64,000 nucleotides of DNA from Amoebidium appalachense. Taxonomy: Eukaryota; Ichthyosporea. The DNA is taken from positions 6,820,001 to 6,884,000 of the forward strand of contig CAVNZM010000007.1 in NCBI GenBank assembly GCA_963693365.1, in the 5' to 3' direction. Below, in pieces: positions 51,814 to 64,000 of this stretch (position 1 is its first letter; each line of letters starts with the position of its first letter). The notes beneath the pieces were generated by a model. The model did not search any database and was not told the origin of the DNA. It saw only the letters and a list, made by a program, of their open reading frames with translations. The position numbers and the translations under genes are program-made.

Positions 51814-51888
51814 AGAAAGTGTGTTAGGAGTTTATGGATCTGTCCGTCGGGTTTGTGGATAGCAATGCGTGAAGTACATGAAGATCTG
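51814..51888 (+). CDS. Unassigned small exon
   Basis: It is bounded by TTCATATTGCAG and CTG|GTAAGA and encodes RKCVRSLWICPSGLWIAMRE and VHEDL in phase 0. The following candidate (52096-52150, after TTTTGCAG, before GTAGGC) is open in one frame as HINIPANLPDTVILMW. No family is recognised. Confidence 0.4.
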
Positions 51889-53588
51889 GTAAGAGACACA
51901 GGGCCCAGCTGGGTGTGGGTGAGAGAGGGGGGGGGGGGGGGTTAGGAAATGTGGTCGGTCCTTCCGGGGGGGGGGAGGATGTGGGGAGTTCAGGGAGGGA
52001 GGGGGGCAGGGAGAGGGGGGAGGGACGTGGGGAGGGGGTGATGAGAGGTGGAGGGACAGGCCCCAATAGCCCAAATTGACTTGTCCCTTTTGCAGTTTTT
52101 CATATCAACATCCCCGCCAACCTACCCGACACAGTTATCCTAATGTGGAGGTAGGCATGAGTGTCTTCAAGGACTTATGGTTCGATAAAGACTATATATG
52201 GCAGTAAACATTTTGACGTCATTTCAGATTGAAAATCACCCGGCAGTCAGCTGATCTCAGTAGTCTGTCGGGGTACGTAGTTTTTATTGAGGAGGCATAG
52301 AGGGATAAAGTGATAAATAGGGGCGGAAAGGTGGGAGGGCGGAGGCAGGAAGGGGGGATTGGGGAGGCGGCGGCAGAGGGGCGGGGGGGGGGGGGGGGGG
52401 GGGGGGGGAGGAGTCTCATAAATTGGTAAATGTGACTCTGTGAGAAGAGTTAAGGTTTAGGGGTTGATTTGCGAGGTGGTACATCGGATGAGGTTAAGAG
52501 AGGGTGGGGGGGGGGGGGGGGGGGGGGGGGGAGGGGTGGGGATGAAGGGGCCAACTGACATGGCAACATTATTTTGACGAGTTTTATGGGCTAAGGTTTG
52601 GTGGTGATACATCGGATGAGGTGATCAGGGGGTAGACGGAGGGTTGGGGGGAGAGGGGGAGGGGAGGGGGAGGCCGGGGGGGAAGGAGGAGGTTAACAGA
52701 GATTGCATTGGTCTGACACGTTTCTTTCAGACCCACCACAGCCAAAACCCGTCTGCAAATGAATCTCTTCAGCAAACCGACATGCATGGTACTGCCCCCC
52801 CTCCCTCCCCCCCCCCCCCCCCCCCCCCTCCCCCCCCAACACGCACGCACTCTCCTTCTTCCAGCACACATGCACACATCCACGTAGACACCACAATTAC
52901 TAGCATCACCCATCACGATCACCGTCACCATATCGACCACATGCACGCAATACATGCACCCCCCCACCCACCCACACACACGCACACCCTCCCCTTCTCC
53001 GTGGCCCACACATGCCTATCTTCCTTCATTTTCTCTCTTATTTCGGCCTTAAAAGGGCATGCCCATTCTGCGCCATTCCCCTTCTTGCAATCCAAGTACA
53101 TCGTCCTCGGGTAAATAATTCTGTGGCATATATATGACGGATACATAGGATGTGGTGGCAAACCATATATGATAACCCCTAAAAACTCCGATCTGTCGGG
53201 TGTGTATCACAGTTAATCGGTTTGATTAGAGTCGTATCCAAGCATGTCACTTTATATAATGATTTTGAGGGTTCTAAATTGACCCAGCGAGGCGGAGCGC
53301 AATAAGGGTCAAACCACACACAGGTATATGTGGGGTTTACGCTGTTTACTCAAGGCAAAGAGAGACCAGTATCAGGTGTAGGGGGGTTTTGCTTGGTATA
53401 TCCTCTCAGCGTTATATCATGATTAGGTACATGGAAGTCTGGCGATAATTATATATCAGGGCATTGTTACTCTATGAAGTACCATATAAACTATGAAGGA
53501 AATCACTTAGTTGAATCCCCCCCTTTTTTTAATTTTTCTTCCTTTTTCCTTTGTGTTGCCTTACCTCCCTTCTTCCGTGTATCACAGA

Positions 53589-53686
53589 GAACACAACCCG
53601 AGGTCCCAACAACGCCTTTGACATGAAAGATTTCTTCAAGTCCCTGCCAGCAAATATTGCCAACGGTGGGTTCACCTGCACATAAC

Positions 53687-53735
<49 letters not shown>

Positions 53736-53974
53736 CACACACACACACATACACACACATATCCCCCCCTTCCCCCCCCCCCTCCCCACCCCAGCCCACC
53801 CCACCACCACCACCACCACCACCCCACCCCCACCTTCCCGTCGGGGTGGGGATGATACACTCTCTGATGTGCTCATTTTGGGTTGCAAAGCCACGAACAT
53901 GAAGTCTACTTCCACGTGACATTCTTACATTTTTTGGGATCTGTATATTCCCCCCCCCCCCCCCCCCCCCCCCA

Positions 53975-54033
<59 letters not shown>

Positions 54034-54530
54034 AATAAAATAAAACAAACGACCGTACCATCTCATAAATTTGCAATCAAACAGAACCAAGTGGTGGTGG
54101 GGATGAAGATGAAGAAATGGCCTATTTGAGGAGTGTCCTGCACCAGGAGACAGGTAACCTCCCCCCCCCCCTTCCCCCCCCCCCCCCCCCCCCCACCCAC
54201 CCTTCTCCCTTCCTCCCCCTCCCTCCCCCTTCCCTTCCCTTCCTCCCCCTCTGCTTTCACCTCCCCCGGGCAAAAGAAAAAATAGAACAGGCCACCCGCA
54301 CCTCATCCCACACCCTCATTTTTACTTGGTGTATTTAAGAAACTTCAACCTGTATGACTGGTTTCGGTTTGCGCAGATGTGGAAGAAAAGGGGGGAGAAG
54401 GGGTGGGGGGGGTGGGTGGGTGGGGGAGGGGGAAGGGGCAAGGAGAGGGCCTATAGAAAGAGCTTCTACTGAGAAACGGTCCCCCCCCCCCCCCCCCCCC
54501 CCCCCCCGTCCAACGCACACACACACACGC

Positions 54531-54576
<46 letters not shown>

Positions 54577-54581
54577 GCGCG

Positions 54582-54618
<37 letters not shown>

Positions 54619-54755
54619 CAACCAGATACCATCTCAGACCGACTACCCCCGACCCCACCCCCGAGCAGTGGCATCAAGTCAGTGCCCACTTTGCTTCAAC
54701 CTGCTGCCCCCATACCCGTCATTGCTGATTCCACACGGACTACTCAAGGAGGTAT
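53589..54755 (+). CDS. Cluster of three exons, unassigned protein
   Basis: After GTATCACAG at 53588 comes [20 protein letters not shown] (donor GTGGGT at about 53645). After AAACAG at 54086 comes [20 protein letters not shown] and QETG (donor GTAACC at about 54152). After CCAACCAG at 54628 comes [19 protein letters not shown] and [17 protein letters not shown] (donor at about 54751). The middle exon is acidic. The introns are mostly C tracts and (CA)n. They probably belong to the same plus-strand transcription unit as the exons on either side. Function unknown. Confidence 0.45.
53977..54030. repeat. (TA)n array after a C tract
   Basis: A C tract (53951-53973) and a short A run are followed by about 26 TA units, intronic. 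Confidence 0.95.
54507..54618. repeat. C tract then (CA)n, intronic
   Basis: About 27 C are followed by CA arrays with a short (GC)n island, ending ten bases before the acceptor of the next exon. Confidence 0.9.
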
Positions 54756-54892
54756 AAATCCTCCTCCTCCCCCCCCCCCCTCCCTCCCTCCCAACCCACT
54801 CCCATCCCCACCCGCAAATAGTGACTCCAGGGTTTCTTTTTTTTTCCCTTGTAAAGAGGAGCCCCCTCTATCCTCATGTACCCATCCCCCGA

Positions 54893-54941
<49 letters not shown>

Positions 54942-55639
54942 TCTGGCCCCCTCCTGACTAAAGGGGGTTTTTCCTTTCTTTCTTTTGCCCTCCTGGCCTT
55001 CTTCCTACCCTACTGTTCCCTCCCTCCCTCTCTCCCCCCCCCCCCCCCCCCCCCTCCCCTCCCCCCCCCCCTCCGGGGCCCCTCCACACGAATAGGTGTG
55101 TGTTGTGTGGGGGCCCGATTGGGGATATGGATGAGTCATTGAATGTTGTGTATCCAGTCGGGGGTGCGCGCGCAGAGGGCGTGTGTAGGGGGGCGGGGGG
55201 GGGGGGGGGGGGGGGAGGGGGGGGGGGGGGGGGGGGTGGAAACCATCCTTTTATGGCATTGATTTTTTTCCTACCTCCTTATTGCTATTTGGTGGAGCGC
55301 TTTCAACCTCTGGGCACCCCCCACCGCCGCCGCCACACACACGCACACACGCAGGCAGGCACGCACGCACAAACACACACACAAACACGTCGGGCTCACC
55401 CAGTCACCCAGTCAATCACCCCTAGGGTCTCTCCCTTATTCCGCTTCCCCCCCCCACACATAGACACACACACACACAACACACACACACACACACATGC
55501 GCGTGCGCGCAACGACACCTCTGCTCTGCCCTTGTCCTAACATCTTCCTCTCCCCATATCTCCTTCCCGACCTTTCACTAATTCTACTACACCTCACCAT
55601 CAACCCTCAAACCAACCAATCACATTCACCCACTCCACA

Positions 55640-55956
55640 GAACCGCCAAATCTTATTGGTCCATCCACCCCCACCCTAGCAACGGCCGCCGCGCAAATGA
55701 CCAAGTCCACCCGTGCCCTTTTCGATCTCCTTTCATGCACCGACGATAACTTAACCCCAACTTCCAAGAATGACACATCGGCCAACGTGCATACGGGGGC
55801 TAATCCATCCACACATAACCCCGGGGCTAATCCATCCACACATAACCCCAAAACGCGCCCCTGGCACATAGACGGCTGGAACGAGGTGGCAACGGTTCTC
55901 GGGACAGATCTCGATGATTTGATGTGGGTTAAATCTCTGGTCAAATGCAGAGCAAC
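55640..55956 (+). CDS. Unassigned exon with a 9-residue duplication
   Basis: After CACTCCACAG the plus strand is open through STPTLATAAAQMTKSTRALF, DLLSCTDDNLTPTSKNDTS, two tandem copies of GANPSTHNP, and RPWHIDGWNEVATVLGTDL, ending near KSLVK before a C tract. The last part looks like a folded helix-rich segment. The exact donor is uncertain. Confidence 0.5.
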
Positions 55957-56265
55957 CCCCCCCCCCCCCCCCCCCCTCCCCCCCCCTCTCCCCGTGTGCA
56001 GGGGCCTTATTAGTCTAACTACCTTCCAGATCTTTGCTTGTGATGCCGTTACAATCAACAACTTTGATGCTACTACATAGCAGTCAACTGGATCTCAAAG
56101 AGGGTTTAGAATAGGAAAGAAAAATGAAGGTCACGAATTCAGGCAGGGAAGGAACAGAAAAATAAAATGGAAGAAGCAGTTGATGTTTGGCTCGGAACGT
56201 ATTCTTCTTTCAATAATTTTCGTTGGTTTTAGGTTGCCTTTGGTATTAACGATTGTGAGTTGTGT

Positions 56266-56428
<163 letters not shown>

Positions 56429-57097
56429 TCTGTGTGTGTTTGTCTGTGTGTCTGTGAGCGTACTCGTGTGTGTGTATGTGCATGTGTGTGCGTGTGTGTG
56501 TGTGTGTGTGTCTGCCTTTCTGTGCGTGCGTCCCTGTACTTTCACAAAGAGGGTGAAGGGGATGGGGGGGGAGGGGGGGGGGAGGGGGGGAGGGGGGTTG
56601 CTATCCAAATACTAACAACATACTCTTTTGGGTGCTTCAGTGCAAAGTCTTTGAGTCCGCCACCCTCTCCCCCACCTCAAAAGACTCAAGATAGCACTTC
56701 GGACGGGAACCAAAACAGGCAAGGTTTTTCCCCAATTTTCTTCGTCTGTACGTAGTTGAAGTTTCATTTTGTGCCGAGCTTTTTCTCTTAAATCAACCCA
56801 CCTCTTACCCCCCCTCCCCCCTTTCCCCCGTCCTTTTTCGGACGTAATCGGGGAGGTATATTATTTGCCGTTATCACTTTCTTTTTTTTTATTTTTGTTT
56901 TTGTTACGGAAGCTTGCGTGTTGAATAGAGGGTGGAGGGGTGGAGGTGGGTGGTTGAGTGGGTGAAATTTGTTTGGGGGGGGGGGAGGGGGGGGGGGGAG
57001 TAGGCAGAAGGCGTTAGGAATGTTTGGCAGGTGTATCTTTGTGCCTGCTCTTCCCTCCCATTATAATGGTTAGTTTGCAGGAGTGGATTGTGGGTGT

Positions 57098-57162
<65 letters not shown>

Positions 57163-57414
57163 TGCGCGCGCGCGCCCGTGTGTGTGTCGCAGTGGTGGTG
57201 GTGGTGGTGGTGTTTTTTTTGGTTTTTTTTTTGTGGGGGGGGGGGAGGAGGGGGGAGGGGGGGGAAAGAGGGGAGCTTTATCTTTTTCTCAACACCTATG
57301 ACCAACCCCCTACAAACGGGCAAAGCCACTCGGGAAGGTGGGGGGGTGGGAGGGGAAGGGGGGGGAGGGGGGGGGACTGCTGCCGTATCATCATCGGCTA
57401 ACTAACTACATGAT

Positions 57415-57741
57415 ATGTCGGCAGCAACCCCAACGATATATCCCCAGAGATCAGAACAGTGGCCTATGATACATCTGCACGGGTATTTGAGGATACAGAC
57501 ACGGGGATGCGGTACTTGCTTGCACGACAATAGACAGGTTCTATCTTTTAATCCACCGTCGTTAAAGGAGGTGGGGTTTATTAGGGCACACATAGATAGA
57601 ATGGGGTTTTCTGGGTGGGTTTGGCGTGATATGAGAGTCCCGGGTTCTGACTCGATATGGATTGACGCTCTCCAAACGTCTGACTCATTTAGATTATCTT
57701 GGTTCAGAAGACCGAAGAGTGGGGAAAGAATAACTAATTAA
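57415..57741 (+). CDS. Probable terminal exon or small gene, unrecognised
   Basis: The frame is open from ATG at 57415 (or from an acceptor ATGTCGGCAG at 57424) to a TAA at 57739. It encodes YPQRSEQWPMIHLHGYLRI, GCGTCLHDNRQVLSFNPPS, LKEVGFIRAHIDRMGFSGW and VPGSDSIWIDALQTSDSF. It is a compact, non-repetitive sequence of 105-108 residues, more gene-like than its surroundings. The upstream exon at about 56641-56717 ([18 protein letters not shown]) may splice to it. No family is recognised. Confidence 0.5.
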   Translation: MSAATPTIYPQRSEQWPMIHLHGYLRIQTRGCGTCLHDNRQVLSFNPPSLKEVGFIRAHIDRMGFSGWVWRDMRVPGSDSIWIDALQTSDSFRLSWFRRPKSGERITN

Positions 57742-58479
57742 TACACTACCTCGGAGTATTAGTTGTATAGGTAAAACGGTTTAATATCAAGAAAATCTAA
57801 GTCATGTGGAGAGGCACGCACGCTCCTGATTTATGACTTCCGAAAAAGTTATGAAGCGCTTCTGCTGGTAGCTTGGAGCGCTATTGATGGCTTCGTTAAA
57901 AACCATTCAATGACGTGGAAGAGGTGCTTTTAAGCGGCGAGGGCAGGAATTGCAGGACACCGGTGTGTGGGCACAATTTGAATAAATGCCGTGGTTGTGG
58001 ATATACTACAACATTGAAGTCCTCGATGTACGGATATGTAATGATTGCCTGGTTGTATGTATGATTACATACCTTAGTGTTTAAGCCATCATTAGGCTCG
58101 ATGTTCTTCAAGGTAATAACAATGAAAATTCACTCAAGGAGACGACCTTTCTATGATTGCTGAGGAAAGAGCTTGAAAATGATCGTGTGTCTCCGTGCCG
58201 TCTCGTTTACTAGTGCATGTACGTGCCCACAGTTCGCACACACGCACGAAACGCACACGGCTGCAGAGATGCTCAGACGCCGTGCATGCTCCTGCCGCGC
58301 ACACATGCACACATGTAACAACACCCCCTTTTGGGATTCAGATAGGCATACACACACGCACACACACACACGCACTCAAAACACACACGCACCCGGCGCG
58401 CACGCACGTACACGTGCGCGCACGTGTACATCGTAGTCTCCCTCTTCCTCTCTCTTTCTCCCTCCCCCCCCCCTCCCCC

Positions 58480-58520
<41 letters not shown>

Positions 58521-58702
58521 CTCCCCCCCCACCTAGTCTCTCTCTCTCTCGGGATCTCTCGGGATCTCTCGGGATCTCTCGGATCTCTCTCGAGATCTGT
58601 CGTCTGTCTGTCTTCCTTGCCCTTTCATGTCACCCACTCTCTTCTCCCCCTCCCCCCTCGCCCCTAATCAAAGCCCTCTATTGAGTCCCCCCTCCCCCCC
58701 CC

Positions 58703-58741
<39 letters not shown>

Positions 58742-61267
58742 CTCCTCCCCAAGCTTCTCCTCCTGCTGCCATCAAAAAATTTGCACTGCAATGGAGCACG
58801 GCCCTCTGAAAAAAAGAGCCGTGAATGGAGGCTCTAGCTAGGTCTCACGGTGGAGCCGGGGTGCGCCGCGGCCCGCGGCGGCAGGCTGTGAGATTAGGGG
58901 GTTTAGGGCCAAAATTTTTGTCACTGTCGTCCGAAACCTAGCTATTTGAGGTTAGGTCCGTCGATTCTCCTAAAATTGGCCCTAGCTAGCAAGGCCATAT
59001 ATCTCGATATATACTATGATAAGAAAAGTAAGGCTAAAAATTGTTGACCCTAACAGGGCCATCCAGGCTCGTGAAATGGCATGCGTTGCACGGCCAAAAA
59101 CAAAATTCACACCTGCGCCGGAGCCTTCATGACTTGACTTGACTTATAATTATAATCGGCAGCTGGAGCTTGTGACTTGACTTAACTTGGAGTCGCGACT
59201 TGAGACCCTGTGACTCAAGTAGCGTTTTAGGTGACTTGTTACTATTTTTAGTGCATCTTTTAAGCATATGGCCCCATGGGCCCGACGTCACCGGGAGAAG
59301 TAAGAAGGGGGGGGGGGGGAGGAGGAGAGGGGGGCCGCCTCCGGAGTCCTCCGGGCCCTCAGTCCCTTCGAGCTTCCCCCCCCCGACATACCCTCCCCCC
59401 CCTTTTCTCTTGACTGGGATTTATTGATCAGTTGATATGAAGCCCCCACCCTCCCCCCTCGAGCCCCGGGCCCTCCTCCCTTGAAGTCACCTCCCAGTCA
59501 CACCTGATCATGCTGACTTGACTTGACTCAAGTCAGGAACTTTCTTGACTTCAAGTCGCGATTCGGAGTCAAGTCGCCCGGCACACCCTGGCGCCGCGCC
59601 GCCGACCACTTGATCATGAGGACACATACCTGTGATCAGTTGGGCTCTTTTGATTAGTTCAAACTGCACCTAGTAATCAAGAGATGTGATGCGCATGCAA
59701 TCTGATGAATGGATGCAGCAATGAAGTGAATGTGGCAGCCATTCACAAGCTATGGCGATTGACTCTTGCGAACGGTTGTACCTACACGTCCCTGAGTTTT
59801 TTAATTTTTATTTTATCGTTTGTTTTGGATATCACGATTACATTATTTGGTGTATTATTACATTCATTTTTAAATTAAATATTTTCAGTCGAACCGTTTA
59901 TTGACCTGAGGTTGTGAATCAAAGTTGTGATAACACGTTAGCCAATCACATACATGAAGCTTATTTGCTTTTTGACTGGATTTTTGTAAGACAGGCGACC
60001 ACGCGAGCACATGTGCGGCCGTAGTGCTTGTATACGTAAGACCACTGGATATCGATCCGCAAAAGCTACCACTAATATTGTTTTTCTTGAGGAAGAGATC
60101 TTTTTTAGCTTCTTCTTAGCTATAATTTTTTTTTTCCTGTTTTACTGTCCTTGTAAGCTTAGCTCATAGTATCACGAACGCGGACTTTATAGCAGCAAGG
60201 AAATGTGCATCAGTTTTTGATTGGCTCTCAAATGAAACGAATACTCGACACTGCTCGTGAGCAGAGAAGGCGCCAGAAAAAAGCAGTGGCTTACCGTTTT
60301 TTGAGAACTCTTAGCTGCTTGGAATCAAGCTCAATTTTTGTTCTATATAAATATTTCTTCTTCCTACTAAGAGATCATCTTTTTATAATGACAATTTGTC
60401 TGAGGGTGGCATGACTGGCATCAAAGTGACGGGATCTATTCCCACGCTTTGCTTGGGATGTTTTATTATGACGCAATATTGAGCCACAAGGTCCAATCGG
60501 GTGCTTCACACAGATTTGTCCTGGCGCAATCTGGTGGGGGTCCAACTTGCCAACCGTCCAAGGCTCAATTTCTAGCCTGGTGAGAGAACAAAAAAAAACA
60601 GTGATCGTCCAGAAATTGGATTTATGGAAGCCCAAAACAAGTTCATCTATAATTATTCCATACCCTTTTTTCCCTCGCAAACTCTGCCTTGGTGCATCTT
60701 TAGGTTTGAACAGGTGCCCGGGCCGATGAAATCGTAATCTTTTTGCACCCACTCTGGAAGTTACGAAACCGAGTAAGCGTTTTCATTGGCTTTATGCCGA
60801 ATTATACAGGGTCTGCAATAGCGTGGACGCTTTACAGGCTGCAAATCTAAAATTTGATGATTGAATCCACACCTACACCCTCAAATCCTTTAACAAATTT
60901 CAATCAAACCCTAAATTAATGATTACACAACTAATAAATCGGCTGGGTTTGAACCCTTCGCTTCGCGCCAGAATACCCTCTGCGTTCGTCACCGGAGAAA
61001 CATAATGGCCAGTGCTGCCCTTCTGAATGCCAGTTTGGTGCTTGTCGTGGTTTCAAAGCGAGCCTTGCAGACGTTTCCACTTTTGCCTATCAAGTTGACT
61101 CAAAAACACGCCCAAAATAATGCTGTAAACGCGCTAACAAAAAAGGGCTAAGAGGAAAAGTTAGTTTAGTAGAAGGCTCACTTTTTACCATAGTACAAGC
61201 ACACCTCTACACACTCCGTGTAGCACACTAGTAGACCTACGCACACCATTATACTGACACTTTCAAG
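57742..61267. other. Intergenic, no gene supported
   Basis: C tracts at 58466-58490 and 58690-58740, a short GGGATCTCTC tandem repeat near 58549-58600, and a TGACTTGAC-rich segment at 59.1-59.6 kb are present. The rest (59.6-61.2 kb) is unique, AT-richer and without a convincing exon. Confidence 0.6.
58840..59600. repeat. Degenerate TGACTTGAC repeat with GC-rich ends
   Basis: TGACTTGACTTGAC-like units, direct and inverted (CAAGTCA), cluster at 59128-59220 and 59513-59575. GC-rich hairpin-like ends lie at 58855-58890 (GCCGCGGCCCGCGGCGGC) and 59575-59605 (CGCCGCGCCGCCG). It may be one degraded element. Confidence 0.45.
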
Positions 61268-62293
61268 ATGGTGGAGTTGGCACGCGAACCATTGCACAAG
61301 CCCGAGGAGGGCGGGTCTAGACACTACAAAATTCAGAGGTTGATAAACCGTGGCAACTTTGCACAAGTATACCTCGCACTAGACGAAAATACGCAGAAGG
61401 AAGTAGCTTTAAAGATCATAACAACATCCTCGCGTCAAGCAGAAGAGTCCATAGCAAAAGAAATGGACATTTCTGTGCGCGCAGTACACCCAGCGATTAT
61501 CCGTACATACGAGGCTTTTAAAGACAGTGACGGGCAAACTTATATCGCACAAGAGCTAGCCAAGGATGGTGACCTCTACGACTATCTCATGGAACACGGG
61601 TCCTGCAAACCACACGAAGAACAGAGGCTAAAGGACGTGTTCAAGCAAATTGCCTCCGCGCTTGACTACCTCCACAACACCCTTCACGTAGTCCATCGCG
61701 ATGTCAAGCTCGAAAACGTTTGCATCGTCCGCTCGGAAAACCCAACGGAAACCCCAACGGTTCGTCTTTTAGATTTCGGCCTCGCCGAAGAGATTCCAGA
61801 AGACGGCAAGTTGAGAATTCGTCCGGGGCTCGTTGGTACCTCAGTATACATTGCGCCAGAGGTCGTGTCACTGCGCAGACGTGGTGGTGTTCTGTGTGAC
61901 CCAACCAAACAGGACAGTTTCGCGCTCGGTGTCATGCTCTACGCCCTACTAACGGGTAATTTCCCCTGGGACGAAGCCAACGAAAACGATTTGGACTACG
62001 CTGATTTCGCAGCGCGATTGGCGGCTGGTGAATCGGGGGCGGTTTTCGGGATTGATCCGAGCAAGTTGGGCCTTAGTCAGCACGTTGCCGAACTCCTACA
62101 TGGGTTGCTTGAACCCGAGCCAAGCAAGAGATTGACACCTATGGAAGCTGTAGAGAAAATCATAGACCTGCCGTGGTTTGTGCAGGAAATAACCGTGGGG
62201 GCATGTTTTACTGGCCCCCAACACTCCTTTGAGCATATCGCGGGAGTATTGGCCCCCGCCGCCGGGGCACCCACTACTGTTAAATCCTTGTAA
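61268..62293 (+). CDS. Serine/threonine protein kinase, intronless, intact
   Basis: The product has 341 residues and is almost only a kinase domain. A glycine-rich loop (LINRGNFAQVYLALDE, about 26-41) differs from the consensus in its first glycine position. Next are the VALKI lysine (about 50), a helix-C glutamate candidate in SIAKEMDISVRAVH, the catalytic loop VVHRDVKLENVCI (about 141-153), the metal-binding LLDFGLAEE (about 167), and VYIAPEVV (about 195) closing the activation segment. GVMLYALLTGNFPW is the usual F-helix region, and the ending LEPEPSKRLTPMEAVEKI keeps the conserved arginine. All catalytic residues are present, so it should be active. The layout is closest to CAMK/SNF1-type kinases, which is a family-level inference. 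The ATG (AAGATGGTG) is the first in frame and 12 codons before the domain. The tail (about 300-341) is short and Ala/Pro-rich. Confidence 0.93.
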   Translation: MVELAREPLHKPEEGGSRHYKIQRLINRGNFAQVYLALDENTQKEVALKIITTSSRQAEESIAKEMDISVRAVHPAIIRTYEAFKDSDGQTYIAQELAKDGDLYDYLMEHGSCKPHEEQRLKDVFKQIASALDYLHNTLHVVHRDVKLENVCIVRSENPTETPTVRLLDFGLAEEIPEDGKLRIRPGLVGTSVYIAPEVVSLRRRGGVLCDPTKQDSFALGVMLYALLTGNFPWDEANENDLDYADFAARLAAGESGAVFGIDPSKLGLSQHVAELLHGLLEPEPSKRLTPMEAVEKIIDLPWFVQEITVGACFTGPQHSFEHIAGVLAPAAGAPTTVKSL

Positions 62294-62622
62294 GGAAATA
62301 TTATTGCAAACAGTAACTTGTGTGCTGTTTGGGTTGTGTCGGAGAACATATTTTGTCGAATGATTTCATGAAAGTTTATGATGCTTTGGATCATGTTGTG
62401 CTTACGAATGGTTGTAACACTTCTGTCGCGATATGTAGTTAGAGGGACCCAAGGTGCTCTCTTAATATTACTACGCTTTTGGTGCTTAGATGATTAACAT
62501 CAACTTCTTTGTATTCTTTTGTAGATAGGCTTCCCTGGTCCTTTTTAATTTTACGCTGCTATTTATAAATATAACAATGGTTTCCATCGGAATATGTACT
62601 GGTAGGCAGGCCCACCATGTAC

Positions 62623-62628
62623 AATAAA
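62623..62628 (+). terminator. Possible polyadenylation signal of the kinase gene
   Basis: AATAAA lies 330 nt after the stop at 62293. A TGTAA, the signal used by green algae, is also present nearer the stop (about 62413), so the choice depends on the lineage. Confidence 0.35.
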
Positions 62629-63233
62629 TACAACTACCTATTGAGGTAGCACTTATTTTTAAAGAAAGAGTATACTCACGTGTGTTTCTTGGCCGTTGAA
62701 AATCTCAAGACTGAGAATGATTTTTTTTGTTTACGTACTGCGGCGCCCAGCTGGCACAGACTGGACGTGCCAGCAATAATTTTCAAAGTTTCGCATTTTT
62801 GTTTGCCGTTTTCTGTAATGTTACATACCACCTTCTTTGGGTGGGTACATGCCAGCAAACAAAAGCCATGTATTTCAGTAAATGTGTCATCCGTTTTCAA
62901 GTCTTTGCGGCTTTAAAATATTCTGTTGCAGGCATTTACCCGTTATCCCAATCATTACTTTAGACTATTTGTTAAACAGCAAAAAGTATGACATATTCTA
63001 TGCAACAGACTCTTGTATGGCTAACATTTTTGACAATTGTAGACCTCCATAGTTGAGTTTGTATGTGCAGCTTTGGCAGTCTTACGGTAGAATTCTCGTT
63101 TTTGGTATACATAGTTGGATATCCGGTGAAGCTATCTCAGCAACTATCTCCTTGTGTCTATGGCAACTGTACTATACATATATCCATTCTTTGCCCTGTC
63201 TGATGCCCCGATCGAAATAAAATCTATTATGAA

Positions 63234-63264
<31 letters not shown>

Positions 63265-64000
63265 TCTTCTGTCAACAGCAGGGTACATAATCGCATCAAA
63301 AGCCTGATATGTATACCAGCTCATTTGAGCAGGTGGCACAACGGTTTCAAACTGTGCGCATTTCATGCTGTGATCATGGGCGCTGGGGTGATGGATTGCT
63401 TACGCACACGGCAAACAGGGTACATGATGTTTTACGCGTATTTCATAGGACTGCAAGGCATCAATGCCATATTAATTGCATTTATGCTCTATTATCGCCT
63501 CTGTATTTGCAACGGCATCTCCGGGTCCCCTCAGTTCAAATGCTTGCACGTGCCACGAGCTCTGATTACGCCAAGCAGTACTAATCAATTGTGTGCACGT
63601 GACGGGATCAACACCAATTTTTGTGTGTGGATGCTTGCGCCCTTTTAATATGAAATTGAGATTGTGGTGTTACAGTGCATATGGTAGTATGATATTGCAT
63701 TTCCTCGATTGATGATGTGGGAAGGATAACTTCCCCCCCCTCCCCCCTCCTCGAGCCCCCCCCCCCTCCCCCCCCCCCCTCCCCCCCAACCCCCTCCGCC
63801 CCCTCCTCCCCCCCCCTTTCCCTCCCCCTTCCCTCCCCCTACCCCCTACCCCCCTTTCTTCCTCCCCCCATTTCCCCCTCCACCAAAAAAAAAAACAAAA
63901 AAAAAACGCGTCACTGCTAAGAAACCAACCACGTCTTTTCCTAGAAAGCCAACCTCGGAAGTTGCGCTCCCGTTCTCTCCCTCCTAGCCGCCCACCCCCC
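62629..64000. other. 3' flank, no gene supported
   Basis: The stretch is unique AT-rich DNA with one G tract (63235-63263) and a C-rich tract (63733-63890) ending in A runs. Short frames at 63154-63648 cross the G tract and show no domain. Confidence 0.6.

Noticed and set aside
63556-63570. TGATTACGCCAAGC, identical to part of common cloning-vector lacZ sequence
   Set aside because: The match is 14 bp only, flanks do not match, and a chance 14-bp match to some vector k-mer is expected about once in a window of this size.
63154-63648. 164-codon frame at the 3' end
   Set aside because: It crosses a G tract in its middle, shows no domain, and other frames are equally open in places.

Overview
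The window is nuclear DNA from a eukaryote. Coding segments are split by spliceosomal introns with GT(A/G)-type donors and (C/T)AG acceptors. The proteins are eukaryotic types: BTB-pentapeptide, CFAP20-domain, F-box/LRR, RS-rich and a Ser/Thr kinase. A CFAP20DC-like gene suggests a lineage with cilia or flagella. I cannot name the species; a flagellated protist or alga is my guess. Roughly a third of the window is low-complexity DNA: very long G or C tracts, (CA/GT)n, (GA)n, GGGA arrays and A tracts. Most long open frames over these tracts (poly-Pro, poly-Gly, Thr-His, Cys-Val, Arg-Glu) are artefacts and were left out. Layout: 1-3,860 has repeats and no gene. 3,865-11,957, minus strand, holds large exons of one or two unrecognised genes, including an RS-rich protein; splice phases agree across at least the first junction. 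12.0-17.0 kb is repeats. 17.0-17.4 kb has a duplicated exon-like module. 18.0-18.9 kb, minus strand, has a 5'-truncated reverse transcriptase of the GIPMGTNCA / YIDD class. 19.8-21.6 kb, minus strand, is an F-box/LRR gene with four frame breaks. 24.0-27.3 kb, plus strand, is a GC-rich, probably mobile-element-derived gene with one frame break. 27.7-33.3 kb has no gene but carries a foldback element. 33.3-40.2 kb, minus strand, is a KCTD9-like BTB-pentapeptide gene that I can splice in phase over about a dozen exons. 42.3-48.7 kb, plus strand, is a CFAP20DC-like gene, with further unassigned plus-strand exons to 57.7 kb. 61.3-62.3 kb, plus strand, is an intact intronless protein kinase gene. 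The KCTD9-like and CFAP20DC-like genes are arranged head to head, about 2.1 kb apart. The most unusual non-gene content is a set of dispersed short repeats. One family of seven partial or full copies has a G-tract head followed by an AATGTGTTACAGAGTAC-like block and ends in a GCAGAGCCCAT...CAGGGGG block. A second family (13.8 and 23.6 kb) also starts just after a G tract. A third shares about 45 bp at 14.2 and 30.1 kb. The compound microsatellites keep a fixed polarity, (GT)n then Gn, or the reverse complement Cn then (AC)n, and sit mostly inside introns and intergenic DNA.
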